Assembly: GCF_027622945.1 (NCBI RefSeq)
Contig: NZ_JAPZVQ010000013.1
Location: forward strand, 77,802-141,801
Length of the DNA stretch: 64,000 bases
Source: Glycomyces lechevalierae
GTDB taxonomy: Bacteria; Actinomycetota; Actinomycetes; Mycobacteriales; Micromonosporaceae
Direction of reading: 5' to 3'
Shown piece after piece: positions 26,368-33,447 of this stretch; the first letter of the stretch is position 1, and every line of letters begins with the position of its first letter. The translations under genes were made by a program, and so were the position numbers. The notes beneath the pieces are model-generated. The model was not told the DNA's origin. It was given only the letters and a program-made list of their open reading frames with translations, and did not search any database.

Positions 26368-26548
26368 GGTCCGGCCGTGTTTGGTCAGCGGCCTTCCGCT
26401 GCAGATACCTCGCCAGTGCTTTCTGGAACCCCGGGCGGAGAATCTCGACAACGCGGAGCTGATCTGCTGGGGACAGGTCGCTGAACCGTCTCGGCGCGCA
26501 TGGAAGCTCATCCGGCTCAGGTCCGTGTCGCGGCGGCAACGCGTTCAC
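26351..26548 (-). CDS. Small protein, second of a coupled pair
   Basis: A 65-residue protein of unknown function. Its ATG overlaps the stop of the upstream 56-residue gene as ATGA, so translation is coupled. The helical segment LRVVEILRPGFQKALARYLQ resembles LDRIGSIIGPGLRKEMATLR in that upstream protein, so the two may be distant paralogues. Confidence 0.5.
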   Translation of the reverse strand: MNALPPRHGPEPDELPCAPRRFSDLSPADQLRVVEILRPGFQKALARYLQRKAADQTRPDLKPGT

Positions 26549-26715
26549 CCGGTCCTGCCGCCGGTGCCGGAAGTGGACTCCCGCAGTGTCGCCATCTCCT
26601 TGCGCAACCCGGGCCCGATGATGCTGCCGATCCGGTCAAGGACTTCTGGCGGCAGTGGTGGGTATTCCTCGACCTGCCCGATGCGGTCAGGGACCGCCTG
26701 GTCTTGATCACTCAT
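26545..26715 (-). CDS. Small protein, first of a coupled pair
   Basis: A 56-residue protein starting MSDQDQAVPDRIGQVEEY, with a Pro-rich stretch and one amphipathic helix (EVLDRIGSIIGPGLRKEMAT). The family is not recognised. It lies 89 bases after the end of the 163-residue gene on the same strand. The ATGA overlap with its downstream partner is the best evidence that it is real. Confidence 0.5.
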   Translation of the reverse strand: MSDQDQAVPDRIGQVEEYPPLPPEVLDRIGSIIGPGLRKEMATLRESTSGTGGRTG

Positions 26716-26803
26716 ACATGCAGTGTGAACCTTCAAGACCGCCCACGGGCGGCGCGACGCGGCGAACTTCGCTTCCGACGCTTGCAGGTGACTGACGTGC
26801 GGG

Positions 26804-27295
26804 TCACCGCAGACGCGTTCGCTCGTCGACCAAGCGGGCAGGGTCGCTCGTGAACCGGTCAGCAGGCACCTCACCGAAGGCGATGTTGAGCGTGTCGAGC
26901 CGGTAGGTCCACTGGTCGCCTCTGGTGCCGCTGGTGGCGAAGCGATAGTTGATCTGCCATCGGAGCCATTCACCACGGTCGAGGCGAACTGCGGGCGGGC
27001 GCCGTTTGCGGTGCGGAATGCCGGATGGGGCCAGCTCCAGTTGCACCCGAAGGCGCCCATCGCCCTCGACCTGGAAACGCGCCCGGCTGTTCCCTGTCGG
27101 TTCGGGCAGCCCTGCGCCCGAGCGGTGCAGCGGGCGGAAGTCCTCGGCCTCGCACATCCACGCTTGGTGCACGAGCGGGGGTACTGTGCTGGGAAGTGGG
27201 AAACCGACCGGTGCCGCGTTCCTGATCGCCGCCAAGGGGCCGCCCCGGGACGCCTTGGTCCACGTCGTCTGCACCTGCTGAAGGATCACGTCCAT
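26804..27295 (-). CDS. Hypothetical protein
   Basis: A 163-residue soluble protein, probably mostly beta: RARFQVEGDGRLRVQLELAP, then WLRWQINYRFATSG and WTYRLDTLNIAFGEV. The last motif is familiar from uncharacterised streptomycete proteins, but no function is known to me. No Shine-Dalgarno sequence is visible. It may form a transcription unit with the two small genes downstream. Confidence 0.6.
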   Translation of the reverse strand: MDVILQQVQTTWTKASRGGPLAAIRNAAPVGFPLPSTVPPLVHQAWMCEAEDFRPLHRSGAGLPEPTGNSRARFQVEGDGRLRVQLELAPSGIPHRKRRPPAVRLDRGEWLRWQINYRFATSGTRGDQWTYRLDTLNIAFGEVPADRFTSDPARLVDERTRLR

Positions 27296-27444
27296 GTGCG
27301 TGATCGTGCCCGAACCCGCGGGGGGCCGCTACCGGTTTCTCAGCCCCCACTTGGACTCCCGCGTGGCTTTGGGCTGCAATCCATTCCGACCGGGGACGGG
27401 CCTGTGGTGCGGCCGCCGTTGTATCGGCGGCCGCACCGTACCCG

Positions 27445-29202
27445 TCAGTCGGGCCAGGGGAAACCTAGCGCGTTGGCGTGCTTCCGCGATCCGCCGCAGA
27501 CGGACGCGATCGTCTTCGGGTCGGTGGTACGGAGCGCGGCGACGATGCGGTCGACGGCGGCTGCCACTGCGTGGTCGTCGACCGTTACCGCGTCCGGGAT
27601 CGCGACCTCCTGTTTGAACTGCAGCCAGGGCTGATCCGAAGATGTCGCACGGGCTTCGGGATAGATGAAGGTGAACGTGAGCGTGCTGCGGTCGCGGTTC
27701 ATCGACTGGATCCAGCCCGTGCGGCAGTCCCAGCGCCCCAGCAGGTCTCGTTCGGCGTTCAGCCTGGCGCGGAGGAGTCGGGCGGCGCGCCGGGCCGGCC
27801 ATTCCCAGGACCGGTCGGCGTGCGCGCGGTCGACCTCGGCGTCGTAGGCGTCGGCCGGGAAGCGCAGCTGCCGCTCGGGCTTGCCGGCCCGGCCGGTGTC
27901 CCGCAGCTCCCACTCCACGTTCTCCGTGTCACGGCTGATGCGGACCCGGAAGGCGCCGCAGCACTCCTCGACGCAGTCGGCTTCCGAGAGACGCACGTCA
28001 ACGGCTTCCGCACCGCCGCGCAGGTCGGGACCGAGGTCCAGGACCGCCTCGGGCGAGTGGCCGTGGCCGCGCTCGAACCAGCTCACCGTGACCGGATCGC
28101 CGTCAACCAGGACGTGCATCTGCGCGTCCCGGTGCGTGCTCGGCGGCGGGACGGCGACACGGAACGCCAAGCCCGGCCTCAGGCTCCGCAGGTCGGTGCG
28201 GGCGTCCTCGATACGGCGGCGTAGCCAGATGCAGTCGGTGCCGTCGGGCCGTTCCGCCAGCGCGTGTTCGGCGAGCGCCACTGATGCCGAGTCGGCGAGC
28301 GCTGCTCGCAGCGACGCAGCGATTCGTTCGCGCTCACCTGGAGCGAAGCCCAGGAGGGCGAGCCCGCCGAAACGGACCTCGTCCCACAACCGGACGAGGT
28401 CGACCAGTGCATCGAACCCGGGGTCGAGCTGCGCCGGATCATCAGCGACTGCCGCCAGCAGCTTCGCGAGGCGTTCATGTCCCTTGAGCCAGTCCGGGAC
28501 TGGCCGCAGATCGGCGGACATGAGCGTGATCGCGAGGGCCTCGGCGACGGTCAGGGTCTCCAGGAGTCCGTCGATCTGTTGCCTCGGAAGGCGGCCGAGT
28601 TCGGACAGGAACATGTCCAGTTGCGGAGCCGGTGTGCGGGTGATGAGCCAGTGCAGGTCGTGCACGCTCGTGGGGCTGCGCCGCAGGGCGGCGCACGCCT
28701 CGAATCCGTAGGAGCAGCCGAGGAGCGCCGTCACCCGGATCGTCTCTGGGTCGACCTCGGCGTTCGGGTGCGCCGCGAGTGCGAGGCCGGTCAGGAGTTC
28801 CACTGCGGATGTGCCGGTTCGCAGCAGGTGTGCGGCGATCGCCGAGACCCGCTCGCCGGAGAGGTGGAGGTCGGACGGTTCGAGGTGCGGAGGTCTGCCT
28901 TCTGGGACCAGGGAGCGCAATCGGGCGCCGAGTCCGTCCAGCGAGTCCGGAGTGGAGGGACCGGCGGCGTTGACAACTGCGGCGAGCGCTGCAGCGGCGG
29001 CGCGGCGGGCCTGTTTGCGGCTCTGGAAATCCTTGGACGGCACCAGAGGCCGGGTACGCGGAACATGGAGGGAATGGTGGATCTCTTTGAGTTTCGCTGC
29101 GGGGAGCGGGCCTACGGGATGCCTGGCGAGTAGGTCTCTGAGGCGGTGATGGACGGGGACGGGATCGGGGTCGAGCGCACTGCGCTCGCCGGACCACGTC
29201 AT
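27445..29202 (-). CDS. Large hypothetical protein
   Basis: A protein of about 585 residues (609 if the ATG at 29274 is used). There is no signal peptide or membrane helix. The N-terminal 400 residues are helical with many Leu-Ala stretches; the C-terminal part is beta-rich (DAQMHVLVDGDPVTVSWFER; VEWELRDTGRAG; RDRSTLTFTFIYPEAR). The CVEECCGAF segment near residue 440 has three Cys. Codon use is normal for the island. I prefer MTWSGERS as start because the upstream extension is Cys/Arg-rich and has no ribosome site, but this is uncertain. Confidence 0.65.
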   Translation of the reverse strand: MTWSGERSALDPDPVPVHHRLRDLLARHPVGPLPAAKLKEIHHSLHVPRTRPLVPSKDFQSRKQARRAAAAALAAVVNAAGPSTPDSLDGLGARLRSLVPEGRPPHLEPSDLHLSGERVSAIAAHLLRTGTSAVELLTGLALAAHPNAEVDPETIRVTALLGCSYGFEACAALRRSPTSVHDLHWLITRTPAPQLDMFLSELGRLPRQQIDGLLETLTVAEALAITLMSADLRPVPDWLKGHERLAKLLAAVADDPAQLDPGFDALVDLVRLWDEVRFGGLALLGFAPGERERIAASLRAALADSASVALAEHALAERPDGTDCIWLRRRIEDARTDLRSLRPGLAFRVAVPPPSTHRDAQMHVLVDGDPVTVSWFERGHGHSPEAVLDLGPDLRGGAEAVDVRLSEADCVEECCGAFRVRISRDTENVEWELRDTGRAGKPERQLRFPADAYDAEVDRAHADRSWEWPARRAARLLRARLNAERDLLGRWDCRTGWIQSMNRDRSTLTFTFIYPEARATSSDQPWLQFKQEVAIPDAVTVDDHAVAAAVDRIVAALRTTDPKTIASVCGGSRKHANALGFPWPD

Positions 29203-29356
29203 GAACCTGAGGTACTCGTTTCGTCGAACTTCATGACACCAGGGTACTCCACGCTGGCGACAGCCAGCCGTCATGGACCGACGCCCCCAATCGGAATGGA
29301 CGCCTCAAGTGAGGGAGCGTGTCCTGATCTCGCTGGCCGTCCAGATCGTGCAGTCG

Positions 29357-30190
29357 CTAGCTCTCCGGCTCCGATGCGCCAGGCTGCCGCTTGCGCGGCT
29401 TGACGCGAAGCCCCCGACGGAGGCCATTGACGGCCCACTGTGAAGCTTGGGCTCCGGCCAGGATGGTGAGGATCGCGATCCACGGGCCCTGATCTACCGC
29501 AGTCTTGAAAGCAGCTCCGACGAGCACAATTGCAAACGGGGTCCAAGTCCGGACATCGGATGCCAGGCCCCAGCACAGACCTCGAAGTAGCAGGCAGAGG
29601 CTTGAGTTCACGCGCATAAGGAGAGCAGCGCGAACGAATCCGAACGCGTAGCGGATGGGGCGCGAATTGTTGTGCAAGTCCGAAGACCATTCGGCCCTTC
29701 GACCCTCACCCGCAGGGCCGCCGATCCAGCCCGCAACCGTAGCGATCAATGCGGACAATTGCTGCCGGCGCAGCCCTTGCAGGCGCTTGCGCATCTTGGC
29801 GGTACGGCCCTCTCTTTCGATCTGGAACACGTTGAGGAGCGCCTCACGCTCGATCGTCCAGTATTGGTCGAGGGTCTGGTCACGCTCCGCCTTGCGCATT
29901 AGCTCTTCACGCTCGGCCTTCCGACGCCGCTCATGCTCCTCAGAATCATGGGTCCCGAGAATCGCACGGGTCTTGACCTCGTCCGGTGCCTTCTCCCTGC
30001 TGCAGCAGCGGTGCACGATCGCGCGCACCTCCTGCTCGATGCCATACTCCGCGAGGCAGGGCGAGCACTCTTCGAGATGGTCGCGGATCACGGCGCGGCG
30101 GCGGTCGGAGCACTCTTCGTCGAGATAGAGGTAGACCTCTTCGAGGACCTCCCGACAGTCGAGTCTGGGCTTCTCCAGTTCGGTGGTCAC
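29357..30190 (-). CDS. RsrA-like zinc anti-sigma factor with membrane extension
   Basis: A 277-residue protein. Residues 1-90 match RsrA, the redox-sensing anti-sigma factor of SigR: RLDCREVLEEVYLYLDEE, then the zinc motif HLEECSPCL, then IEQEVRAIVHRCC. RsrA is normally about 105 residues. Here a charged coiled coil (EEHERRRKAEREELMRKAER) and several hydrophobic segments follow (about residues 190-260), so it is probably membrane-bound. GGGAGG lies 7 bases before the GTG. Its start overlaps the stop of the 49-residue sigma-like gene as GTGA. A thiol-sensing switch tied to the membrane is a reasonable inference. Confidence 0.75.
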   Translation of the reverse strand: MTTELEKPRLDCREVLEEVYLYLDEECSDRRRAVIRDHLEECSPCLAEYGIEQEVRAIVHRCCSREKAPDEVKTRAILGTHDSEEHERRRKAEREELMRKAERDQTLDQYWTIEREALLNVFQIEREGRTAKMRKRLQGLRRQQLSALIATVAGWIGGPAGEGRRAEWSSDLHNNSRPIRYAFGFVRAALLMRVNSSLCLLLRGLCWGLASDVRTWTPFAIVLVGAAFKTAVDQGPWIAILTILAGAQASQWAVNGLRRGLRVKPRKRQPGASEPES

Positions 30191-30336
30191 TGCTGAACCT
30201 CCCGAGCGGGCGAAAGGCCTCGTGCGACATACGAGCTCAACAGTTGGCGCTGCCGCCGTCCCCGGTGCAGCCGGGACATGACGGCGCCGATCGGGGCCCG
30301 GGCCCTCGACACCAGCCAGCCAACGATATCGATCAC
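30187..30336 (-). CDS. 49-residue sigma-region-4 mini-protein
   Basis: A 49-residue frame that keeps only the end of a SigR-type sigma factor: APIGAVMSRLHRGRRQRQLL contains the recognition helix of region 4.2, followed by the usual tail. Regions 2 and the rest of region 4 are absent. Its GTG overlaps the PadR stop (GTGA) and its TGA overlaps the RsrA-like start (GTGA), so all three genes are coupled. It may be a stump left by deletion or a small protein kept as a partner of the anti-sigma factor. Confidence 0.55.
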   Translation of the reverse strand: MIDIVGWLVSRARAPIGAVMSRLHRGRRQRQLLSSYVARGLSPAREVQQ

Positions 30337-30671
30337 CGGGCTTCTCCGGGTCGCAGGCCCCATCGAAGGCGTGCGGCGGGCCGCTTCGTTTTCGCGAGCG
30401 CCGCTTGATACGAACAGCTTCCAAGATCAGTGATCTGATAGGTGCGTCGCCTGGGTCGATCGGCAGGCACCTCCGTCTCCCAGGTGCCTTCGATCCACCG
30501 AGCCTCTTCGAGCCGTTCGAGGATCGGGTAAACAGTGCCAGGGCCGAGCCCGGCTTCCTCGCAGATCCGGTATCCCCACGGCGGGTCATCAGCGGCCGTA
30601 GACATCAGTAGGTCCAGTACTGCCCTGGTGGGCATAGTAAGCCGAATCCTCACCGGCGGGCTCTCATCCAT
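30333..30671 (-). CDS. PadR-family transcriptional regulator
   Basis: A 112-residue PadR regulator with winged-helix features: PTRAVLDLLMSTAADDPPWGY, GLGPGTVYPILERLEEARWI and RRRTYQITDLG. It lacks the long C-terminal dimerisation helix of larger members. GGAGGAG precedes the ATG. First gene of a coupled operon with the mini-sigma and RsrA-like genes, so it probably autoregulates that operon. Confidence 0.85.
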   Translation of the reverse strand: MDESPPVRIRLTMPTRAVLDLLMSTAADDPPWGYRICEEAGLGPGTVYPILERLEEARWIEGTWETEVPADRPRRRTYQITDLGSCSYQAALAKTKRPAARLRWGLRPGEAR

Positions 30672-31042
30672 CGTCGCTCCTCCTCGAATCCGAGACCCTA
30701 TATCGAGAAGGACAATACCCCTAGCTCGAGAACGACGCAACCACATGGCACACTCCATTCTCATACCGTGCAGGCAGCCGGGGAGGTGGCCATGCACTTC
30801 GGTGTCGGGCTGCCGGGTTGGGCGGTGCTGAAGTCGACTCGCTGGGGACGACGGTGCTGCTGTTGTCGCCGGACGGTGGTGAAGGTGGCAATGGGCGACA
30901 TCGCCGCGAAGACGAGCTCGACAAAGGCCAGCCCAGTCGGCGATCGAGAGTCGGGAAGGCCGGCTAGCCTGCGAAATGTGTGTGTTTATGACACATTGGA
31001 GCACCGTTCCGGGCGAGGCGAATCGGATGGGATCAGGGCCTG

Positions 31043-31338
31043 ACGCGGCCGCTGGGGCAGGGCCTGGTCGGTCACGCTGGCGCAGTTCTGCTGCGCCGCC
31101 TCGCCCACCGGGTCGCTTTGACTGGCGAGCTCGTGCAGGCGTTGCCGGTCTCGGCGGCGCGGGGCTGGCTGGACCGCTCGACGGTGCTCGTGCAGTTGGC
31201 GATCGCGATCGTCCTGGGGTGCAGAACCTGTCCGACGCCGAACCCTTCGCTGCCCATCACCATCACCGGCCGCTCGTTCGCGGCCCGGGGTGGAGTCTCA
31301 TCGCGGATGCGCTCATCGGGGCCATCGGCTACGAGTGA
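31043..31338 (+). pseudogene. IS1380-family transposase 5' remnant
   Basis: The N-terminal part of an IS1380 transposase is readable: LVGHAGAVLLRRLAHRVALT, ARGWLDRSTVLVQLAIAIVL, then a frame change to VQNLSDAEPF, after which the similarity ends. Everything with catalytic residues is missing. Its end abuts the truncated phosphotransferase. Confidence 0.65.
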
Positions 31339-32045
31339 TCAGCCGCGAACACCTGTGATGTCGGCTTCGGTAAGGACGTCGGCGATCATGCGATGGCCCT
31401 GGGCCTCGAAGTCCGCGTCGCCGAGGTGGTGGGCCCAGTAGGCCGTGCCGATCGCGGAGCGGACGCGCTGGCGGAACCAGGCTTCGGGCTCGCGCGGGTC
31501 CTTGCCGTAGCCGGAAACGAACGCCTCCTCCAAGCCCGGATGCCACTGGAACTCCTGAACGGCGAGCCGCTTGAAGTCCTCAGCCGCCGGTCGCAGTTCC
31601 GCGAGTCCGAAGTCGATCACTCGGATCGTTCCCTTGTCGACCAGCCAGTTCCGGCATTGCCAGTCGCCATGCGTAGGAACGCAGGTGGCGGCGCCGGTCG
31701 GCCAGGATTCAACCATGGCGCGGAGCGTCTCGGCGGTTTCCGGCTTGATCCGGTGGGGTCCGTCCACCCAGGCGAGCACCTTGGTGTTCATGCGGAACTC
31801 GTAGTCGGGATCTTCGATCGCCGCCTGGTCGTGGAACTCGCGGAGGAGTTCGCCGGCCTGGACGTAGGTGTCCATATCGGAGGCTGAGTCGGTGCCTTGG
31901 ACCAGGGTTCCGGGTAGGTACTCGGTCACCAGGATCTTGGCGTCGGGATCGGCGTGGAGCATCCGGGCGGCCCGCCCGGTGCGGATCCACGGTCCGGTCC
32001 ATTCGCGGTGGGCGTGGATCTCCCGTGCGATGTGGTTGTCCGAGG
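31339..32045 (-). pseudogene. 5'-truncated APH-type phosphotransferase
   Basis: About 235 residues of a phosphotransferase remain, from EIHAHREWTGPWI to the C terminus, including the catalytic loop PTHGDWQCRNWLV and VIDFGLAELR. The N-lobe with the nucleotide-binding lysine is missing. Instead the reading frame runs into DUF397-gene DNA at about 32045. The remaining part is well preserved, which suggests a recent deletion. Confidence 0.7.
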
Positions 32046-32266
32046 CCCCGCCCGTTCGCGTCCACCGCGAAAATCGGGGAGGCATCGCCCAGCTTCGAAT
32101 CTCTGACTTCGAACACACCGCCGCTCCCTCGCGTTTCGACACAGTTCCCGTCGCCGGTTCCGTCGCTGTAGCTTGACTTGCGCCAACGCGCCTCGACGCA
32201 GTTCGCGCCGTTCCCGTTGTTGCCGCTGCGGTTCGCCTTCCGCCAACGCGTCGCCTGCCGGACCAT
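32046..32266 (-). pseudogene. DUF397 gene cut by deletion
   Basis: From ATG 32266: TRWRKANRSGNNGNGANCVE and a second unit WRKSSYSDGTGDGNCVETRG, then FEVRDSKLGDASPIFAVDAN. These are DUF397 hallmarks (WRKSS, NCVE, VRDSK). The normal tail is absent because the frame continues into the phosphotransferase remnant. DUF397 proteins normally pair with XRE regulators (as with BldB/AbaA-like sets); none is present here. Confidence 0.65.
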
Positions 32267-32292
32267 CACGGCCTCCTGCTTCTCATCAGTGC

Positions 32293-32390
32293 TCAGCGGG
32301 TCGCACAGGCTCGAAGGAACGCCGCGAACCCGAGCGCGTCCACGGCGAAGATCGGATTCGCGTTCAGCGGCGCGTTCCTCAGCGTTCAAC
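32293..32390 (-). pseudogene. Tail of a second DUF397 gene
   Basis: The frame APLNANPIFAVDALGFAAFL then RACATR and stop matches a DUF397 C terminus; compare SPIFAVDA in the neighbouring copy. The upstream part is lost behind an in-frame stop. Two adjacent DUF397 genes probably stood here. Confidence 0.5.
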
Positions 32391-32468
32391 CGTGTACCCC
32401 GATGTGTACAACTCTCACATACGATTGCGTAGCGGGTCGATCACCGGACTCAAGGGGAGGACGGCGGA

Positions 32469-33431
32469 ATGTCGGCCCAGGACAGGAAAACGTACACGTT
32501 GACACCTGAGCGACACTGCTCGGCATACTGCATGGGACATCACGGAGAGATCCTGCAGGGAGTGTTCCACACCGAGGGTGGCAAGCCCGTGCGCGCATTG
32601 GTCACGATGCCGTTCCACGGCGGCGGAACCACCGCATTCGCGCAACTGACCACTGAGGACGGGATTCGAGTGCTTCCCGCCGGGCGTTGGAAGGCGTTCC
32701 ACGCGGCGGAACTGACCAGGAAGGCACTCCGTATCAAGGCCGGATTGCGGATCACCCTTTCATCGAACCTCCCTCCCGGCCTCGGTATGGGTTCATCGAC
32801 GGCCGACGTCGTCTCCACCATCCATGCGATCGCGGGCGCTGCCGGTCGGCAGCTGTCAGAGTCGCGCGTGGCGGAGTTGGCGGTCCAGGCCGAGAAGGCG
32901 GCCGATTCGCTGATGTTCCAGAGCAAGGTCGTCTTGTTCGCCCAACGCGAAGGCCGCGTAATCGCGACCCTCGGAAGCCGGCTTCCGTCGATGATCGTGG
33001 TCGGGTGCTGCTGCGACGACGGAACGGTGGAGACGCTCGATCAAGCGCTGATCGAGTACACCCCTGCGGATCAGCGCGACTTCGAGCAGCTCCGGAGCCG
33101 GATTCGGGTCGCGGTCCGCGACGACGACGCGTCGGCACTGGCATCGGTGGCCACGACCAGTGCCCTGATCAACCAGCGCTACCTTCCGAAACGGCGATTC
33201 TCCGAGTTCATAGGGGTCGCCGAGCGAGGCGGGGCGCTCGGGGTCCAGATCTCCCACAGCGGCACCGTCGCCGGGATGATCTTCGACGGTCGGGATCCCG
33301 AATCCGTGGAGCGTGCCGCTCTCGCGAGAAGGATGCTCTCGCTCCGAGCGCTCGAGCCGAACTGGTCCTTTCGCACCGATGAGCGCTTTCCGCCGATCAG
33401 GCTGCGTCAGGGGAAATATCGGGACGCGTAA
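32469..33431 (+). CDS. GHMP-family kinase (PduX-like)
   Basis: A 320-residue GHMP small-molecule kinase. The N-terminal GHHGEILQG resembles the motif of PduX L-threonine kinases, and the ATP loop is PPGLGMGSSTADVVST (about residue 98). A C-terminal HSGTVAG motif closes the active site. Proteins of this kind are frequent in actinomycete accessory regions, and the substrate is unknown. GGGAGG precedes the ATG. It is convergent with the STAND ATPase, with only 16 bases between the stops. Confidence 0.8.
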   Translation: MSAQDRKTYTLTPERHCSAYCMGHHGEILQGVFHTEGGKPVRALVTMPFHGGGTTAFAQLTTEDGIRVLPAGRWKAFHAAELTRKALRIKAGLRITLSSNLPPGLGMGSSTADVVSTIHAIAGAAGRQLSESRVAELAVQAEKAADSLMFQSKVVLFAQREGRVIATLGSRLPSMIVVGCCCDDGTVETLDQALIEYTPADQRDFEQLRSRIRVAVRDDDASALASVATTSALINQRYLPKRRFSEFIGVAERGGALGVQISHSGTVAGMIFDGRDPESVERAALARRMLSLRALEPNWSFRTDERFPPIRLRQGKYRDA

Positions 33432-33447
33432 GAGCGTGCGAGGGTGC

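Noticed and set aside
30187-30336. A full-length SigR-type sigma factor upstream of the RsrA-like gene
   Set aside because: Only the last part of region 4 is present; the sequence before it is the PadR gene in another frame.
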